This document shows, piece after piece, positions 1-8,807 of a stretch of 64,000 nucleotides of DNA; the first letter of the stretch is position 1, and each line of letters starts with the position of its first letter. The position numbers and the translations under genes are program-made. The notes beneath the pieces were generated by a model, which worked only from the letters and a program-made list of their open reading frames with translations, searched no databases and was not told the origin of the DNA. Origin of the DNA: JAMHWD01 sp035911135 (GTDB lineage Bacteria > Pseudomonadota > Alphaproteobacteria > Micavibrionales > Micavibrionaceae); NCBI GenBank assembly GCA_035911135.1, contig JAMHWD010000003.1, positions 30,540-94,539 of the forward strand, given 5' to 3'.

Positions 1-534
1 CCCATTGAGGAAATCGACCCGACCCTGCCGCCCAATACCCGCAGCGCCATGCGTAAGACCGAAGGACTACGCAGTTTGCTGGATCAGCACAACTTCAAAG
101 GTATTATTGCCGGCATCCGCCGTGATGAGCAGGGCCTGCGCGCCAAGGAACGCGTGTTCTCGCCGCGCACGATGGATGGCAACTGGGACTTCAAGGACCA
201 GCCGCCCGAATTCTGGGATCAGTATAAAACTGAATTCCCGGAAGGGTGCCATTTGCGCGTCCATCCGATTCTGCACTGGACCGAGATTGATATCTGGCGT
301 TATCACCAGCGCGAAGGCATTCCGTATTGTGATTTGTATTTATCGCGCGATGGCATGCGGTATCGTTCGCTGGGCGAGAAGAATATTACCTTCCCCGTCC
401 CGAGTAATGCCGCCAGCATTGATGAGATTATCCATGAGCTGGAGACCACCAATACATCCGAACGCGCCGGCCGCGCCATGGATAAGGAAACCGAGGACAG
501 CTTCGAGCGCCTGCGTGCATCGGGGTATATGTGA
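1..534 (+). CDS. cysD: Sulfate adenylyltransferase subunit 2 (CysD), 5'-truncated by the window edge
   Basis: This is the small catalytic subunit of ATP sulfurylase, which adenylates sulfate to APS with the CysN GTPase. The reading frame is open from base 1, so about 177 C-terminal residues of a family usually near 300 are present. Visible features typical of CysD are the segment DEQGLRAKERVFSPR, the WDFKDQPPEFWDQYKTEF stretch, the HPILHWTEIDIWRY stretch and the tail SLGEKNITFPVPS. It heads a sulfate activation operon with cysN/C and cysQ downstream. The frame ends in ATG TGA, and the next gene begins within a few bases. Identification is firm. The start lies outside the window. Confidence 0.95.
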   Translation, partial: PIEEIDPTLPPNTRSAMRKTEGLRSLLDQHNFKGIIAGIRRDEQGLRAKERVFSPRTMDGNWDFKDQPPEFWDQYKTEFPEGCHLRVHPILHWTEIDIWRYHQREGIPYCDLYLSRDGMRYRSLGEKNITFPVPSNAASIDEIIHELETTNTSERAGRAMDKETEDSFERLRASGYM

Positions 535-542
535 CCGGATCC

Positions 543-947
543 ATGAGAATTTTATTAAGCATACTGATGATCGGATTTTCCTTTCCGGCGCTGGCGCATG
601 ATAGCCAGCCCGGAGAAACTCCATTGCAGCATTGCGCGAGCGAGGCCAGCCCCAAGGCTCAGTTCGCCTGTTACAATGAATTGTTTCCGGCGCTGAAATC
701 GGCGCTGCAGCAGGCGGAAGAAAATGCGGTGCGTACGGCGATCACGTTGGACAAGGTTCAAAAAAGCGAAGGCGGCAAGAACAACCGCGATCTCGCGCTG
801 GAAAGCCGCAAGGCCTATGATGCCTATGTTGAGACGGAATGCGGTCGCCGGAAAAATATCCATATCGGCAGCGAACAGGGTTCTATCGCCGCGCTCGCCT
901 GCCGGCTTTCCTTGATGCAAAACAGATTGGAGCTGTTACAGCCATGA
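543..947 (+). CDS. Secreted LprI-like (DUF1311-type) small protein within the cys operon
   Basis: The protein is about 134 residues with a signal peptide (MRILLSILMIGFSFPALA, then HDS), so it is probably periplasmic. The C-terminal half has the pattern of the LprI/DUF1311 lysozyme-inhibitor family: a pair of early cysteines (HCAS, FACYNEL), a helix containing SRKAYDAYVETEC, then GSIAALACRLSLMQNRLELL. Family members bind lysozyme or are of unknown role; no function in sulfate metabolism is known. A GTG at 531 is in frame, but the ATG at 543 places the signal peptide at the N terminus and is preferred. The stop overlaps the cysN/C start as ATGA, so the two are probably translationally coupled. 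Confidence 0.75.
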   Translation: MRILLSILMIGFSFPALAHDSQPGETPLQHCASEASPKAQFACYNELFPALKSALQQAEENAVRTAITLDKVQKSEGGKNNRDLALESRKAYDAYVETECGRRKNIHIGSEQGSIAALACRLSLMQNRLELLQP

Positions 948-2875
948 GCAATATTCAAAAAAAACAGGGTCTTTCCCAGCCCTTTCGCGTTGTAATCGTC
1001 GGCCATGTCGATCATGGAAAATCGACGCTGATCGGCAGGCTTTTGCATGATACGGGATCGCTGCCGGAGGGCAAGGCGGCCGAGATCGAGGCTATCTGCA
1101 AGGCGCGGGGCACGAGTGTTGTAGAATGGTCTTTTGTTTTAGATGCGTTTCAGGCCGAGCGCGATCAGGCGGTGACGATTGATACCACGCAGATGTGGTT
1201 TTCAACGCAGGCGCGCGATTACGTGATTATTGATGCGCCGGGCCACCGTGAATTTTTGAAAAACATGGTCAGCGGCGCGGCGCAGGCCGATGCTGCCATT
1301 TTGGTGGTGGATGCGTCTGAGGGGATCCGCGAGCAGACAAAGCGCCATGCTTATGTCCTCTCGCTTTTGGGGCTGCGCCAGATTGCCGTGGCCGTCAACA
1401 AGATGGATATGACGGGCTATAGCGCCGAGCGTTTTACGCAAGTCTCGCGCGAGGTGGATGAGTATCTGAAATCCATTGGCTTAAGCGCTTCTTTTATTGT
1501 GCCGATTTCGGCACGCCACGGCGATACCATCGTCAACCGCAATCCGGCGCTGGATTGGTATAAAGGTAAGACGCTCACCGAAATTCTGGATAGTTTTGAT
1601 GTTGAAATGCCGCCGCTTTCGCGAAGCTTGCGTTTTCCGGTGCAAGATGTTTACCGTTTCGAGGAAAAGCGCATTCTGGTCGGACGGCTGGAGAGCGGGA
1701 TATTACGCAAGGGCGATACGATCCTGTTCTCGCCCACCAATGAAAAGGCCGTTGTCACCAGTATTGAAACATGGCCGGACAGGGGCGATGAAAAGGTTGA
1801 GGCCCATGCCGGGGAATCCATTGGCATTACGCTGGATGAGCGTATCTTTGTGGAGCGCGGCCATATCGGGTCGCATGATGAAAATGCACCGATGTTATCG
1901 AACGTGTTTCGCTCTAATATATTCTGGCTCTCGAAGAACCCATTGAAAGTCGGCAATTCCTATAAAATCCGTTATGGTACATTTGAGGCCATGGTCACGG
2001 TGCAATCCATTGACCGGGCGATTAATACGGATGATCTTTCACACACCGAACGCGCCTCGGAAGTGACCAAAAATGCGGTGGCGGAAATTACGTTCCGTGC
2101 CCGCGACCTTCTGCCCATTGATCCTTATGCCGATAATATGCGCATGGGCCGTATGGTGATTTATGAAGGCTATGATATCGCCGGCGGCGGCGTGATCAAT
2201 ATGGAAGGTTATGCCGATCAACGGCGCAATAGCCCCAAATCCGATAATATCTATATGGTGGATCATCTGCTCAGCACCGATGCACGGGCCGCTGTAAAAG
2301 GTCATAAGGGCGGGATATTCTGGTTTACCGGGCTTTCGGGTGCCGGGAAATCGACGCTGGCCATGGCCGTGGAGAAGGCCCTGTTTGAACGCGGGTATCA
2401 TTCCTATGTTCTGGATGGTGATAATGTGCGTCATGGATTGAATTCAGACCTTGGATTTTCGCCGGAAGACCGGGCCGAGAATATCCGGCGCGTAGGCGAA
2501 GTTGCCTCGCTCATGGCTGATGCCGGCTTGATTGTGATTACGGCCTTTATCTCGCCCTATCAGGCCGACCGGGCGCGTGCGCGCAGCGCAGCGCCTTCGG
2601 CCTTTCATGAAATCTATGTGAAGGCTGATCTGGAGACTTGCGAAGGCCGCGATCCCAAGGGATTGTATAAAAAGGCCAGAGCCGGGGGCATCAAGGAATT
2701 TACCGGGATTGATTCCCCTTACGAGGCCCCTGATAATCCGGAGATGGTGGTCAACACCCAGCATAATGATGTGGCCACCTGCGTGCAGCAAATCCTGTCC
2801 TATGTAACGGGTAATATGGCCCTGCCGCAGGATGAGCAGCGTAACACACGCAAGGAAAAGGCGATTGCCGGGTAA
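944..2875 (+). CDS. cysN: Bifunctional sulfate adenylyltransferase subunit 1 / adenylylsulfate kinase (CysN/CysC fusion)
   Basis: This 643-residue fusion makes PAPS. The N-terminal GTPase (CysN) drives sulfate adenylation with CysD, and the C-terminal kinase (CysC) phosphorylates APS. GTPase motifs are GHVDHGKST near residue 20, DAPGH near 96 and NKMD near 150; a second P-loop, GLSGAGKST, lies near residue 463 and opens the APS kinase domain. Downstream of it are the kinase segments DGDNVRHGLN and FISPY. The frame is open upstream to 839, but the ATG at 944 overlaps the previous stop and gives the normal CysN N terminus. The length fits NodQ/CysNC fusions common in alphaproteobacteria. Confidence 0.96.
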   Translation: MSNIQKKQGLSQPFRVVIVGHVDHGKSTLIGRLLHDTGSLPEGKAAEIEAICKARGTSVVEWSFVLDAFQAERDQAVTIDTTQMWFSTQARDYVIIDAPGHREFLKNMVSGAAQADAAILVVDASEGIREQTKRHAYVLSLLGLRQIAVAVNKMDMTGYSAERFTQVSREVDEYLKSIGLSASFIVPISARHGDTIVNRNPALDWYKGKTLTEILDSFDVEMPPLSRSLRFPVQDVYRFEEKRILVGRLESGILRKGDTILFSPTNEKAVVTSIETWPDRGDEKVEAHAGESIGITLDERIFVERGHIGSHDENAPMLSNVFRSNIFWLSKNPLKVGNSYKIRYGTFEAMVTVQSIDRAINTDDLSHTERASEVTKNAVAEITFRARDLLPIDPYADNMRMGRMVIYEGYDIAGGGVINMEGYADQRRNSPKSDNIYMVDHLLSTDARAAVKGHKGGIFWFTGLSGAGKSTLAMAVEKALFERGYHSYVLDGDNVRHGLNSDLGFSPEDRAENIRRVGEVASLMADAGLIVITAFISPYQADRARARSAAPSAFHEIYVKADLETCEGRDPKGLYKKARAGGIKEFTGIDSPYEAPDNPEMVVNTQHNDVATCVQQILSYVTGNMALPQDEQRNTRKEKAIAG

Positions 2876-2890
2876 TTTGGCATAGATTTC

Positions 2891-3718
2891 ATGACCAGCA
2901 AACTTTTTGAAAATCCCAAGGCTCTTTGCAATATCATGCGCCGCATCGCGATCGAGGCGGGCGAGGTGACGTTGGAGTATTTTGATGAGGCCGGATATCA
3001 CGGCGCGGACGCCAAGTCCGATGGATCACCTGTGACGCTGGCGGATCAGGAGGCTGAGCTTTTAATCCGCTCCCGTCTGAAAGATACATTGCCCGATGTA
3101 ATTTTCGTGGGCGAAGAAATGGCCGCCGCCGGCGAGCGACCCGATTTGACCACTGAGCAGTATTTCTGGATGGTCGATCCATTAGACGGCACCAAGGAAT
3201 TTATATCCGGCAGCGGCGATTATACGGTCAATATTGCGCTGATTAAAAACGGCGTTCCTGTGATCGGGGTTGTCTATGCGCCTGTGAAAGGCGAGCTTTA
3301 TGCCGGATGCGGGGAAGGTACGGCGCTTTTCTGGCGCGAGGAAACAGGCGCTGAAAAATCCATTCATGTGCGAACACCCCCGCGTGAAGGGATTACGGTG
3401 ATCGCCAGCAAAAGCCATGGCAATGCAGAGCGTCTTGATAAATTCCTGGACGGGTTCAAGGTCGCCAAGGTGATCAAGCGCGGCAGCTCGTTGAAAATTT
3501 GCGCTGTTGCCGCCGGCAAGGCTGATTTATATCCGCGCCTTGGGCCAACTTGCGAATGGGATACAGCCGCGGCTGATGCTGTTTTACAGGCGGCAGGCGG
3601 GTCAATCCGCGACTTGAATGGTAATGTGCTTAGATATGGCGGGCGGGACCCCAAATTCTTGAACCCTGAATTCATCGCCAGCGGGTTTGAATGGCATGAT
3701 GCGGCAGAGGATGATTAA
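2891..3718 (+). CDS. cysQ: 3'(2'),5'-bisphosphate nucleotidase CysQ
   Basis: This is an inositol-monophosphatase-fold enzyme of 275 residues that converts PAP, the by-product of sulfotransfer or PAPS reduction, to AMP. The metal-binding motifs are present: EE near residue 73 (VGEEMAA), DPLDGTKEF near residue 95 and WDTAAADAVLQAAGG near residue 222. It follows cysN/C by 15 bases and completes a PAPS synthesis and PAP recycling unit. The last four bases overlap the end of the convergent uup gene. The IMPase family also includes inositol phosphatases, but the TKEF variant and the cys context favour CysQ. Confidence 0.93.
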   Translation: MTSKLFENPKALCNIMRRIAIEAGEVTLEYFDEAGYHGADAKSDGSPVTLADQEAELLIRSRLKDTLPDVIFVGEEMAAAGERPDLTTEQYFWMVDPLDGTKEFISGSGDYTVNIALIKNGVPVIGVVYAPVKGELYAGCGEGTALFWREETGAEKSIHVRTPPREGITVIASKSHGNAERLDKFLDGFKVAKVIKRGSSLKICAVAAGKADLYPRLGPTCEWDTAAADAVLQAAGGSIRDLNGNVLRYGGRDPKFLNPEFIASGFEWHDAAEDD

Positions 3719-5601
3719 GCGGAACTTCTCATTTCCTCAAGTTCCAGCCAGCGATTTTCGTATCGCTGCAGGCGGTCCTCCTGATCCTGCAATTTCTTGA
3801 TTGTGGCATGAAAATCATCCGGATCGCGGGCATAGAAATCAGCATCTGAAAGTTTGTCTTTCATGGCTTTGATATCGGCCTCAGTGGTCTCGATCTTTTT
3901 GGGCAGTTCATTTAATTCATGCTGGAGCTTATAGGTCAGCTTTTTGGCCTGTGCGGCAGGAGGTGGCGCTTGTGTCTTGGCAGGCGCGCTTTCAGGCTTG
4001 GGCTGTTCCTTCTTGGGCACGGATTGCTTGGTCGCTTGAGGTTTTGCAGGCTGCGCCTTGTCTTCGCGCATCTCCTTGGCTTCTAGATAATCACTGTAAC
4101 CGCCGATATTGCGGTCCACAACGGCATTACCCTCAAAGGCCAGAATTTGCGTGACTGTCTGATCCAGAAAATCCCGGTCGTGCGAGACAATGATCAGCGT
4201 GCCCTGATAGGCGGATAAAATCTCCTCCAGCATGTCCAGCGTGTCCATATCCAGATCGTTGGTGGGTTCATCCAAAATCAGGCAGTTTTTTGGGTTGGCC
4301 AGCACCCGGGCCAGCATCAGGCGATTTTTCTGACCGCCCGATAATTGCGAAACACGCATGTCGGAATCGGACGGATCAAACATGAAATCTTTCAAATACC
4401 CGCAGACATGGCGCTGTTTTCCCATCACGTCGATATAATCATTCCCCGTTGGCGATAACACACGGCGAAGTGAATCGGTGGGATTTAAATCGCTGCGTTT
4501 TTGATCAAAGTAAGAATATTCAAAATCCTTCTTGCGTTTGACACGGCCAATATCGGGTTCCATCTGCCCGATCAGCATTTTGAGGAACGTTGTCTTGCCC
4601 GATCCGTTCTTGCCCAAGATTCCGATCCTGTCCTTGCGCTGGATACGCATGTGGAAATTCTCCAGGATCTTTTTTGTGTTGCCGTCCTCGGTAAAAGTCT
4701 TATGAACGTTGTGATATTCGATCAGGATTTTGGAAGATGCCTCTTCTTCCTTCACATGCTTGACCTCGATTTTGCGCGTGGCGCGCTTATACGAACTGAC
4801 ATCGGCCTGCAGCTTATCGCGCATCTGCTTGGCTTGCTCAAGGCGGCGCTGGTTGCGCTTGACGCGTGCCTTGACCCCGCGCGATGCCCATTCCATTTCA
4901 AGGCCCACGATCTGTTTGCGGTTTTGCAGCTCACGCGCTTCTTGCTCCAATAACGCATCCGACCATTCATCGAAATACCCAAACCCCTTATCGGCGGCGC
5001 GGATCTTGCCGCGGTCCAGCCAGAAAATCTGGTTGGTGATATTGGCCAGAAATGTTCGGTCGTGGGATATGCACACCAGCGTGCCGGAATAATTTTTCAA
5101 GTACCCTTCCAGCCATTGAATGGCCTCAAGATCCAGATGGTTGGTCGGCTCATCCAGAAGCAGGATATCAGGCTCCTCCACCAATGCGCGGGCCAGCCCG
5201 GCGCGGCGTAATTGCCCGCCGGAAAGCCGTGTCATCTTATCCGTGACCTCAAGCTCCAGCGCATGGGCGACCATATCGACCTTGTAGGAATTAAGCTCCT
5301 TATCTTCTTCGGCGATTTCCTCGAAGATATATTCAAAGACACTCTGGCCTTCCTTGGGGGTGATATCCTGTTGTAAATATCCGATGGTGGTGCCGGGATT
5401 TTGCCAGCGCTCCCCATCATCCAGATCCTTTATGCCTAAAATGATATTCATCAGCGTGGTTTTGCCCGCGCCGTTCTTCCCGACCAGTGCAATGCGGCTG
5501 CCGTGATGAATGTTGAATCCCAGATTCTCAAACAGCGGCTTTTCGCTGTAGCGAACCATGGCATCCTTGACGGAGAGTAATAGCGGAGCAGAGCTCGACA
5601 T
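3715..5601 (-). CDS. uup: ABC-F family ATPase, Uup type
   Basis: A 628-residue soluble protein with two ABC ATPase domains and no membrane segment. Domain 1 has Walker A GKNGAGKTT at residue 41, signature LSGGQLRRAGLARALV and Walker B LLLDEPTNHLD. Domain 2 has GKNGSGKTT, LSGGQKNRLMLARVL and LILDEPTNDLD. A charged, proline- and lysine-rich linker leads to a C-terminal coiled coil, the arrangement of Uup rather than EttA. ABC-F proteins act on ribosomes, and Uup also binds branched DNA. It lies 23 bases downstream of typA on the same strand, so the two translation-linked genes probably share a transcript. Confidence 0.9.
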   Translation of the reverse strand: MSSSAPLLLSVKDAMVRYSEKPLFENLGFNIHHGSRIALVGKNGAGKTTLMNIILGIKDLDDGERWQNPGTTIGYLQQDITPKEGQSVFEYIFEEIAEEDKELNSYKVDMVAHALELEVTDKMTRLSGGQLRRAGLARALVEEPDILLLDEPTNHLDLEAIQWLEGYLKNYSGTLVCISHDRTFLANITNQIFWLDRGKIRAADKGFGYFDEWSDALLEQEARELQNRKQIVGLEMEWASRGVKARVKRNQRRLEQAKQMRDKLQADVSSYKRATRKIEVKHVKEEEASSKILIEYHNVHKTFTEDGNTKKILENFHMRIQRKDRIGILGKNGSGKTTFLKMLIGQMEPDIGRVKRKKDFEYSYFDQKRSDLNPTDSLRRVLSPTGNDYIDVMGKQRHVCGYLKDFMFDPSDSDMRVSQLSGGQKNRLMLARVLANPKNCLILDEPTNDLDMDTLDMLEEILSAYQGTLIIVSHDRDFLDQTVTQILAFEGNAVVDRNIGGYSDYLEAKEMREDKAQPAKPQATKQSVPKKEQPKPESAPAKTQAPPPAAQAKKLTYKLQHELNELPKKIETTEADIKAMKDKLSDADFYARDPDDFHATIKKLQDQEDRLQRYENRWLELEEMRSSA

Positions 5602-5624
5602 AGTCTTCTCTTGCTCGTATCAAC

Positions 5625-7445
5625 CTAACCAGCGGCCTGACGGCTGAGGCGTTTGCGCTCATGCGGACAGAGCTGTGCCTTGCGAAGACGCAAGGATGTA
5701 GGTGTTACCTCGACCAGCTCGTCATCATTGATGTAGGACATCATTTCTTCCAATGACATCTTGCGCGGTGGCACGAGTGTTGTCGCATCATCCGTGCCTG
5801 AGGCGCGGACGTTGGTCAGTTTCTTGCCTTTGAGGACGTTGACTTCCAGATCGTTATCGCGGCTGTGCTCGCCCACGATCATGCCTTCATAGACAGGCGT
5901 CTGGTGTTCGATGAACATCACGCCGCGGTCCTGTAGGCCGAAAATCGCATAAGCCACAGCCGATCCTGTATCATTCGAGATCAGCGCGCCATTTCTGCGC
6001 TGCGGGATATCACCTTTATATGGTGCGTACATATAGAACAGACGGTTCAAAACGCCTGTGCCGCGTGTGTCAGTCAAAAATTGCGACTGATATCCGATCA
6101 GGCCGCGGGATGGAGCATGGAAGATAATACGCGTCTTGCCCGCGCCCGATGCGCGCATGTCGCGCATTTCGGCCTTGCGGCGGTTCATCTTATCGACGAC
6201 AGTTGATACATATTCTTCATCCACGTCGATTGTGACTTCTTCGATCGGCTCCATTTTCTCGCCGTTCTCGTCCTTCATCAGAACGCGCGGACGCGAGACG
6301 GTGAGTTCAAAGCCCTCACGGCGCATCGTCTCAATCAGAACGCCGAGCTGAAGTTCGCCGCGGCCGCCGATTTCAAACGCATCGCGCCCATCGGATTCAC
6401 GGAAGGTAATGGCCACGTTGGTTTCTGCTTCAGCCATCAGGCGCTCGCGGATCATCGTGGATGTGACCTTCTTGCCTTCTTTCCCGGCGAAGGGGGAGTC
6501 GTTCACCGTGATCGTGATCGCCATGGTTGGCGGGTCGATCGGTGTGGATTTCAACGGCGTTGTGACAGACGGCGCGCAGATTGTATCGGCAACGGATGTC
6601 TCGCTCAGGCCTGCGATACAGATGATATCACCGGCATGGACTTCGGTCACGGGCACGCGCTCCGTGCCGCGGAACATCAGAAGTTTGTTGAGGCGGCCGT
6701 TCTCGACCAGCTCGCCCTTCAGGTTAATGGCTTTTACCGTGTCATTTACCTTGGCCGATCCTTGCACAACGCGGCCCGTCAGACAGCGTCCGAGATAGGG
6801 GTCGGAATCCAAAAGCGTTGCCAGCATGGCGAAGGGAGCACTTGCATCCACATTCGGCGCCGGCACATGTTCCAGCACCAGATCCAGAAGCGGGTGCAGG
6901 TTCACGCGCTCGTCTTTCAGATCGCGAATACACCAGCCCTCGCGGCCCGAAGCGTAGAGCACGGGGAAATCAAGCTGCTCATCTGTCGCATCGAGGGAGA
7001 CGAACAGATCAAACACTTCATCCAGAACTTCTTCAGGGCGCGCATCACCGCGGTCGATTTTATTGATGATCACGATGGGCTTGAGGCCTTGTTTCAGCGC
7101 CTTGCCCAGAACGAATTTTGTCTGCGGCAATGGGCCTTCAGCGGCATCGTTCAGCAGGATAACGCCGTCTGCCATATGCAGAACGCGCTCCACCTCGCCG
7201 CCAAAATCCGCGTGGCCGGGTGTGTCGATGATGTTGATGCGAATACCGTCCCAGACAATGGATGTCGGCTTGGCCAGAATGGTAATGCCGCGCTCTTTTT
7301 CCAGATCGTTGGAATCCATCAGGCGTTCAGACACGGCCTGATTGTCGCGGAACATGCCGCTTTGTTTCATAATGGAATCGATGAGTGTCGTCTTGCCATG
7401 GTCAACGTGCGCGATAATGGCGATATTGCGGATATTCTTTGTCAT
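5625..7445 (-). CDS. typA: Ribosome-associated translational GTPase TypA/BipA
   Basis: A 606-residue GTPase that binds the ribosome and helps 50S assembly and stress adaptation. G motifs: AHVDHGKTT at residues 12-20, the ERGITI switch I segment, DTPGHADF and NKIDRGDARP. The rest follows the family: EF-Tu-like domain 2, EF-G-like domains III and V (segments GRGELQLG and PSRGLIGYQ), and the BipA-specific tail with RKMSLEEMMSYINDDELVEVTP. Length matches the family. It probably leads a two-gene unit with uup. Confidence 0.97.
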   Translation of the reverse strand: MTKNIRNIAIIAHVDHGKTTLIDSIMKQSGMFRDNQAVSERLMDSNDLEKERGITILAKPTSIVWDGIRINIIDTPGHADFGGEVERVLHMADGVILLNDAAEGPLPQTKFVLGKALKQGLKPIVIINKIDRGDARPEEVLDEVFDLFVSLDATDEQLDFPVLYASGREGWCIRDLKDERVNLHPLLDLVLEHVPAPNVDASAPFAMLATLLDSDPYLGRCLTGRVVQGSAKVNDTVKAINLKGELVENGRLNKLLMFRGTERVPVTEVHAGDIICIAGLSETSVADTICAPSVTTPLKSTPIDPPTMAITITVNDSPFAGKEGKKVTSTMIRERLMAEAETNVAITFRESDGRDAFEIGGRGELQLGVLIETMRREGFELTVSRPRVLMKDENGEKMEPIEEVTIDVDEEYVSTVVDKMNRRKAEMRDMRASGAGKTRIIFHAPSRGLIGYQSQFLTDTRGTGVLNRLFYMYAPYKGDIPQRRNGALISNDTGSAVAYAIFGLQDRGVMFIEHQTPVYEGMIVGEHSRDNDLEVNVLKGKKLTNVRASGTDDATTLVPPRKMSLEEMMSYINDDELVEVTPTSLRLRKAQLCPHERKRLSRQAAG

Positions 7446-7593
7446 GTTTTTTACTTATTTTTCCGGGGCTTTATTGTTTTCGGCTGGATATATGCGTGAA
7501 TTGCGGTAAAAGTGCAAGAAAAATAATGTCCTGCGCGGTTTTTAAGGTAGTTTTATCTTATGATTTTTGCGGGTTATGTTCCCGGCGCTCCGG

Positions 7594-7602
7594 TGGTATA
7601 AT
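7594..7602 (+). promoter_or_regulatory. Extended -10 promoter candidate for the alpha/beta hydrolase gene
   Basis: The 212-base gap between typA and the hydrolase gene contains TGGTATAAT, a perfect -10 hexamer with the TGn extension, about 55 bases before the hydrolase start. No good -35 at 16-18 bases is visible, which is normal for extended -10 promoters. Nothing else was recognised in the gap. Confidence 0.45.
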
Positions 7603-7657
7603 CCCCTTGCTAGTCACATGAAGCAATACAAATAATAATTGGGTGTGAAAGACAGGA

Positions 7658-8419
7658 ATGCCAGAAAAAATTACCATTGATGCCGGCCATAATGAGAGCA
7701 TCAGCGCCATCTGGAGCAAGCCGCAGGAGCGATCCATACGCGCGCTGGAAAAGACCCTTGTGGTGTTCAGTCACGGATTTCCCGGCCATAAGGACCATCA
7801 GGCCAATTTATATGCGGATTTTGAGCATCTTTTGGGTCATAAGGGCTATCACACGCTGCGCTTTGACTACCGGGGGTGTGGAACCAGTGACGGGCGCGAG
7901 GAAAATTTCAGCCTGGGCGCGGCCTGCGAGGATTTTCAGAATATAAGATATTGGGCCAAATCCCAGGGCTATGAGCATTTCGTCTATATGGGCGATGGCA
8001 TTGGCGCGACGCTGGCGATCATGAATCTTGATCTGGATGTGCGGGCGCTGATCCTGCTTTGGCCGGTTCTGGACCTGAAAAGCTATAAAACTAGCGCCTT
8101 CAAGCTGGATGCCAGCAAGCCTGTCACGCAGAACCTGATTACCAGCGGCGATAGCCGGATTGGCGGCGCTTTCCTGCGCGAGCTGGAAAAGCTTGATCTG
8201 ACCTATGCCTTGAAGGAAGTATTTTGCCCGACACTTATATTGCATGGGGCAAGGGATACGGTCGTGCCCATAGCCCAGCTTGATCTGGCGCGATCCCTGA
8301 TCCGGGCTAAACGCATTGAAATTACAACATTTCATGATGGCGAATATGGTTTGCAGGCGCTTAATCACCGCAAATCCATGTTTTTCCAGATTCAGCAGTT
8401 TCTGGAAAAATATCTTTAA
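7658..8419 (+). CDS. Alpha/beta hydrolase-fold protein lacking the usual nucleophile serine
   Basis: A 253-residue cytosolic protein with the alpha/beta hydrolase layout: FSHGFPGHKDHQAN (oxyanion region), LRFDYRGCGTSDG, a nucleophile elbow region, and late-acid segment LHGARDTVVP. At the elbow (residues about 112-116) the sequence is GDGIGAT, where active relatives have G-x-S-x-G, so the serine position is glycine. A preceding aspartate (GDG) is present, but it is not at the elbow position. The protein may be non-catalytic or use another residue. Substrate unknown. It stands alone between typA and rpmI and has its own promoter candidate. Confidence 0.75.
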   Translation: MPEKITIDAGHNESISAIWSKPQERSIRALEKTLVVFSHGFPGHKDHQANLYADFEHLLGHKGYHTLRFDYRGCGTSDGREENFSLGAACEDFQNIRYWAKSQGYEHFVYMGDGIGATLAIMNLDLDVRALILLWPVLDLKSYKTSAFKLDASKPVTQNLITSGDSRIGGAFLRELEKLDLTYALKEVFCPTLILHGARDTVVPIAQLDLARSLIRAKRIEITTFHDGEYGLQALNHRKSMFFQIQQFLEKYL

Positions 8420-8442
8420 GGCGGGGGCTTATAAGAAATCGC

Positions 8443-8472
8443 TTGATTTCCGGGGCCTGATCGCTGTATAAC
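8443..8472 (+). promoter_or_regulatory. Sigma-70-type promoter candidate for rpmI-rplT
   Basis: TTGATT (8443-8448), an 18-base spacer and TATAAC (8467-8472) lie about 90 bases before rpmI. The leader of about 80 bases could hold an L20 autoregulatory structure, but I could not fold it convincingly. infC, which usually precedes rpmI, is absent, so the pair needs its own promoter here. Confidence 0.5.
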
Positions 8473-8561
8473 GCCTCTTCACTTGTATAGATGGTCTGGC
8501 TTGAACTACATCGGCTGCCTCGATCATCATTATTTTGTTGTTTTATAACAAGGAGTTAGAA

Positions 8562-8807
8562 ATGCCGAAGATGAAAACCAGCTCGGGTGCCAAGAAGAGA
8601 TTCAAGGTTACCTCCAGCGGCAAGGTTAAGGCCAAGCCGTCCCATATGCGCCACATGCAGATGAACAAACCCAAATCCATGAAGCGTAAAGCACGCCGCA
8701 TTGCGGTTCTTTGCGATGCGGATGCGAAGATCATCCTGCGTAATTTCCTGCCCTATAGCCGGAAAATCCGCAAGGCGAAAACATCTCAAGGTCAAGGAGA
8801 AGCATAA
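8562..8807 (+). CDS. rpmI: 50S ribosomal protein L35
   Basis: L35 is a small basic protein of the large ribosomal subunit. The family start MPKMKT-(S/N)-SGAKKRFK is intact, followed by the basic run KPKSMKRKARRI. An in-frame start nine codons upstream (8535) is less likely; the ATG at 8562 follows AAGGAG by a normal spacing and gives the family N terminus. At 81 residues it is longer than the usual 65 because of a basic and polar C-terminal tail. The stop TAA shares one base with the rplT start (TAATG), so translation is probably coupled. Confidence 0.95.
   Translation: MPKMKTSSGAKKRFKVTSSGKVKAKPSHMRHMQMNKPKSMKRKARRIAVLCDADAKIILRNFLPYSRKIRKAKTSQGQGEA

Noticed and set aside
7439..7621. 60-residue cysteine-rich frame in the typA-hydrolase gap
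   Set aside because: It overlaps the typA start, has no ribosome site and overlies the extended -10 promoter.
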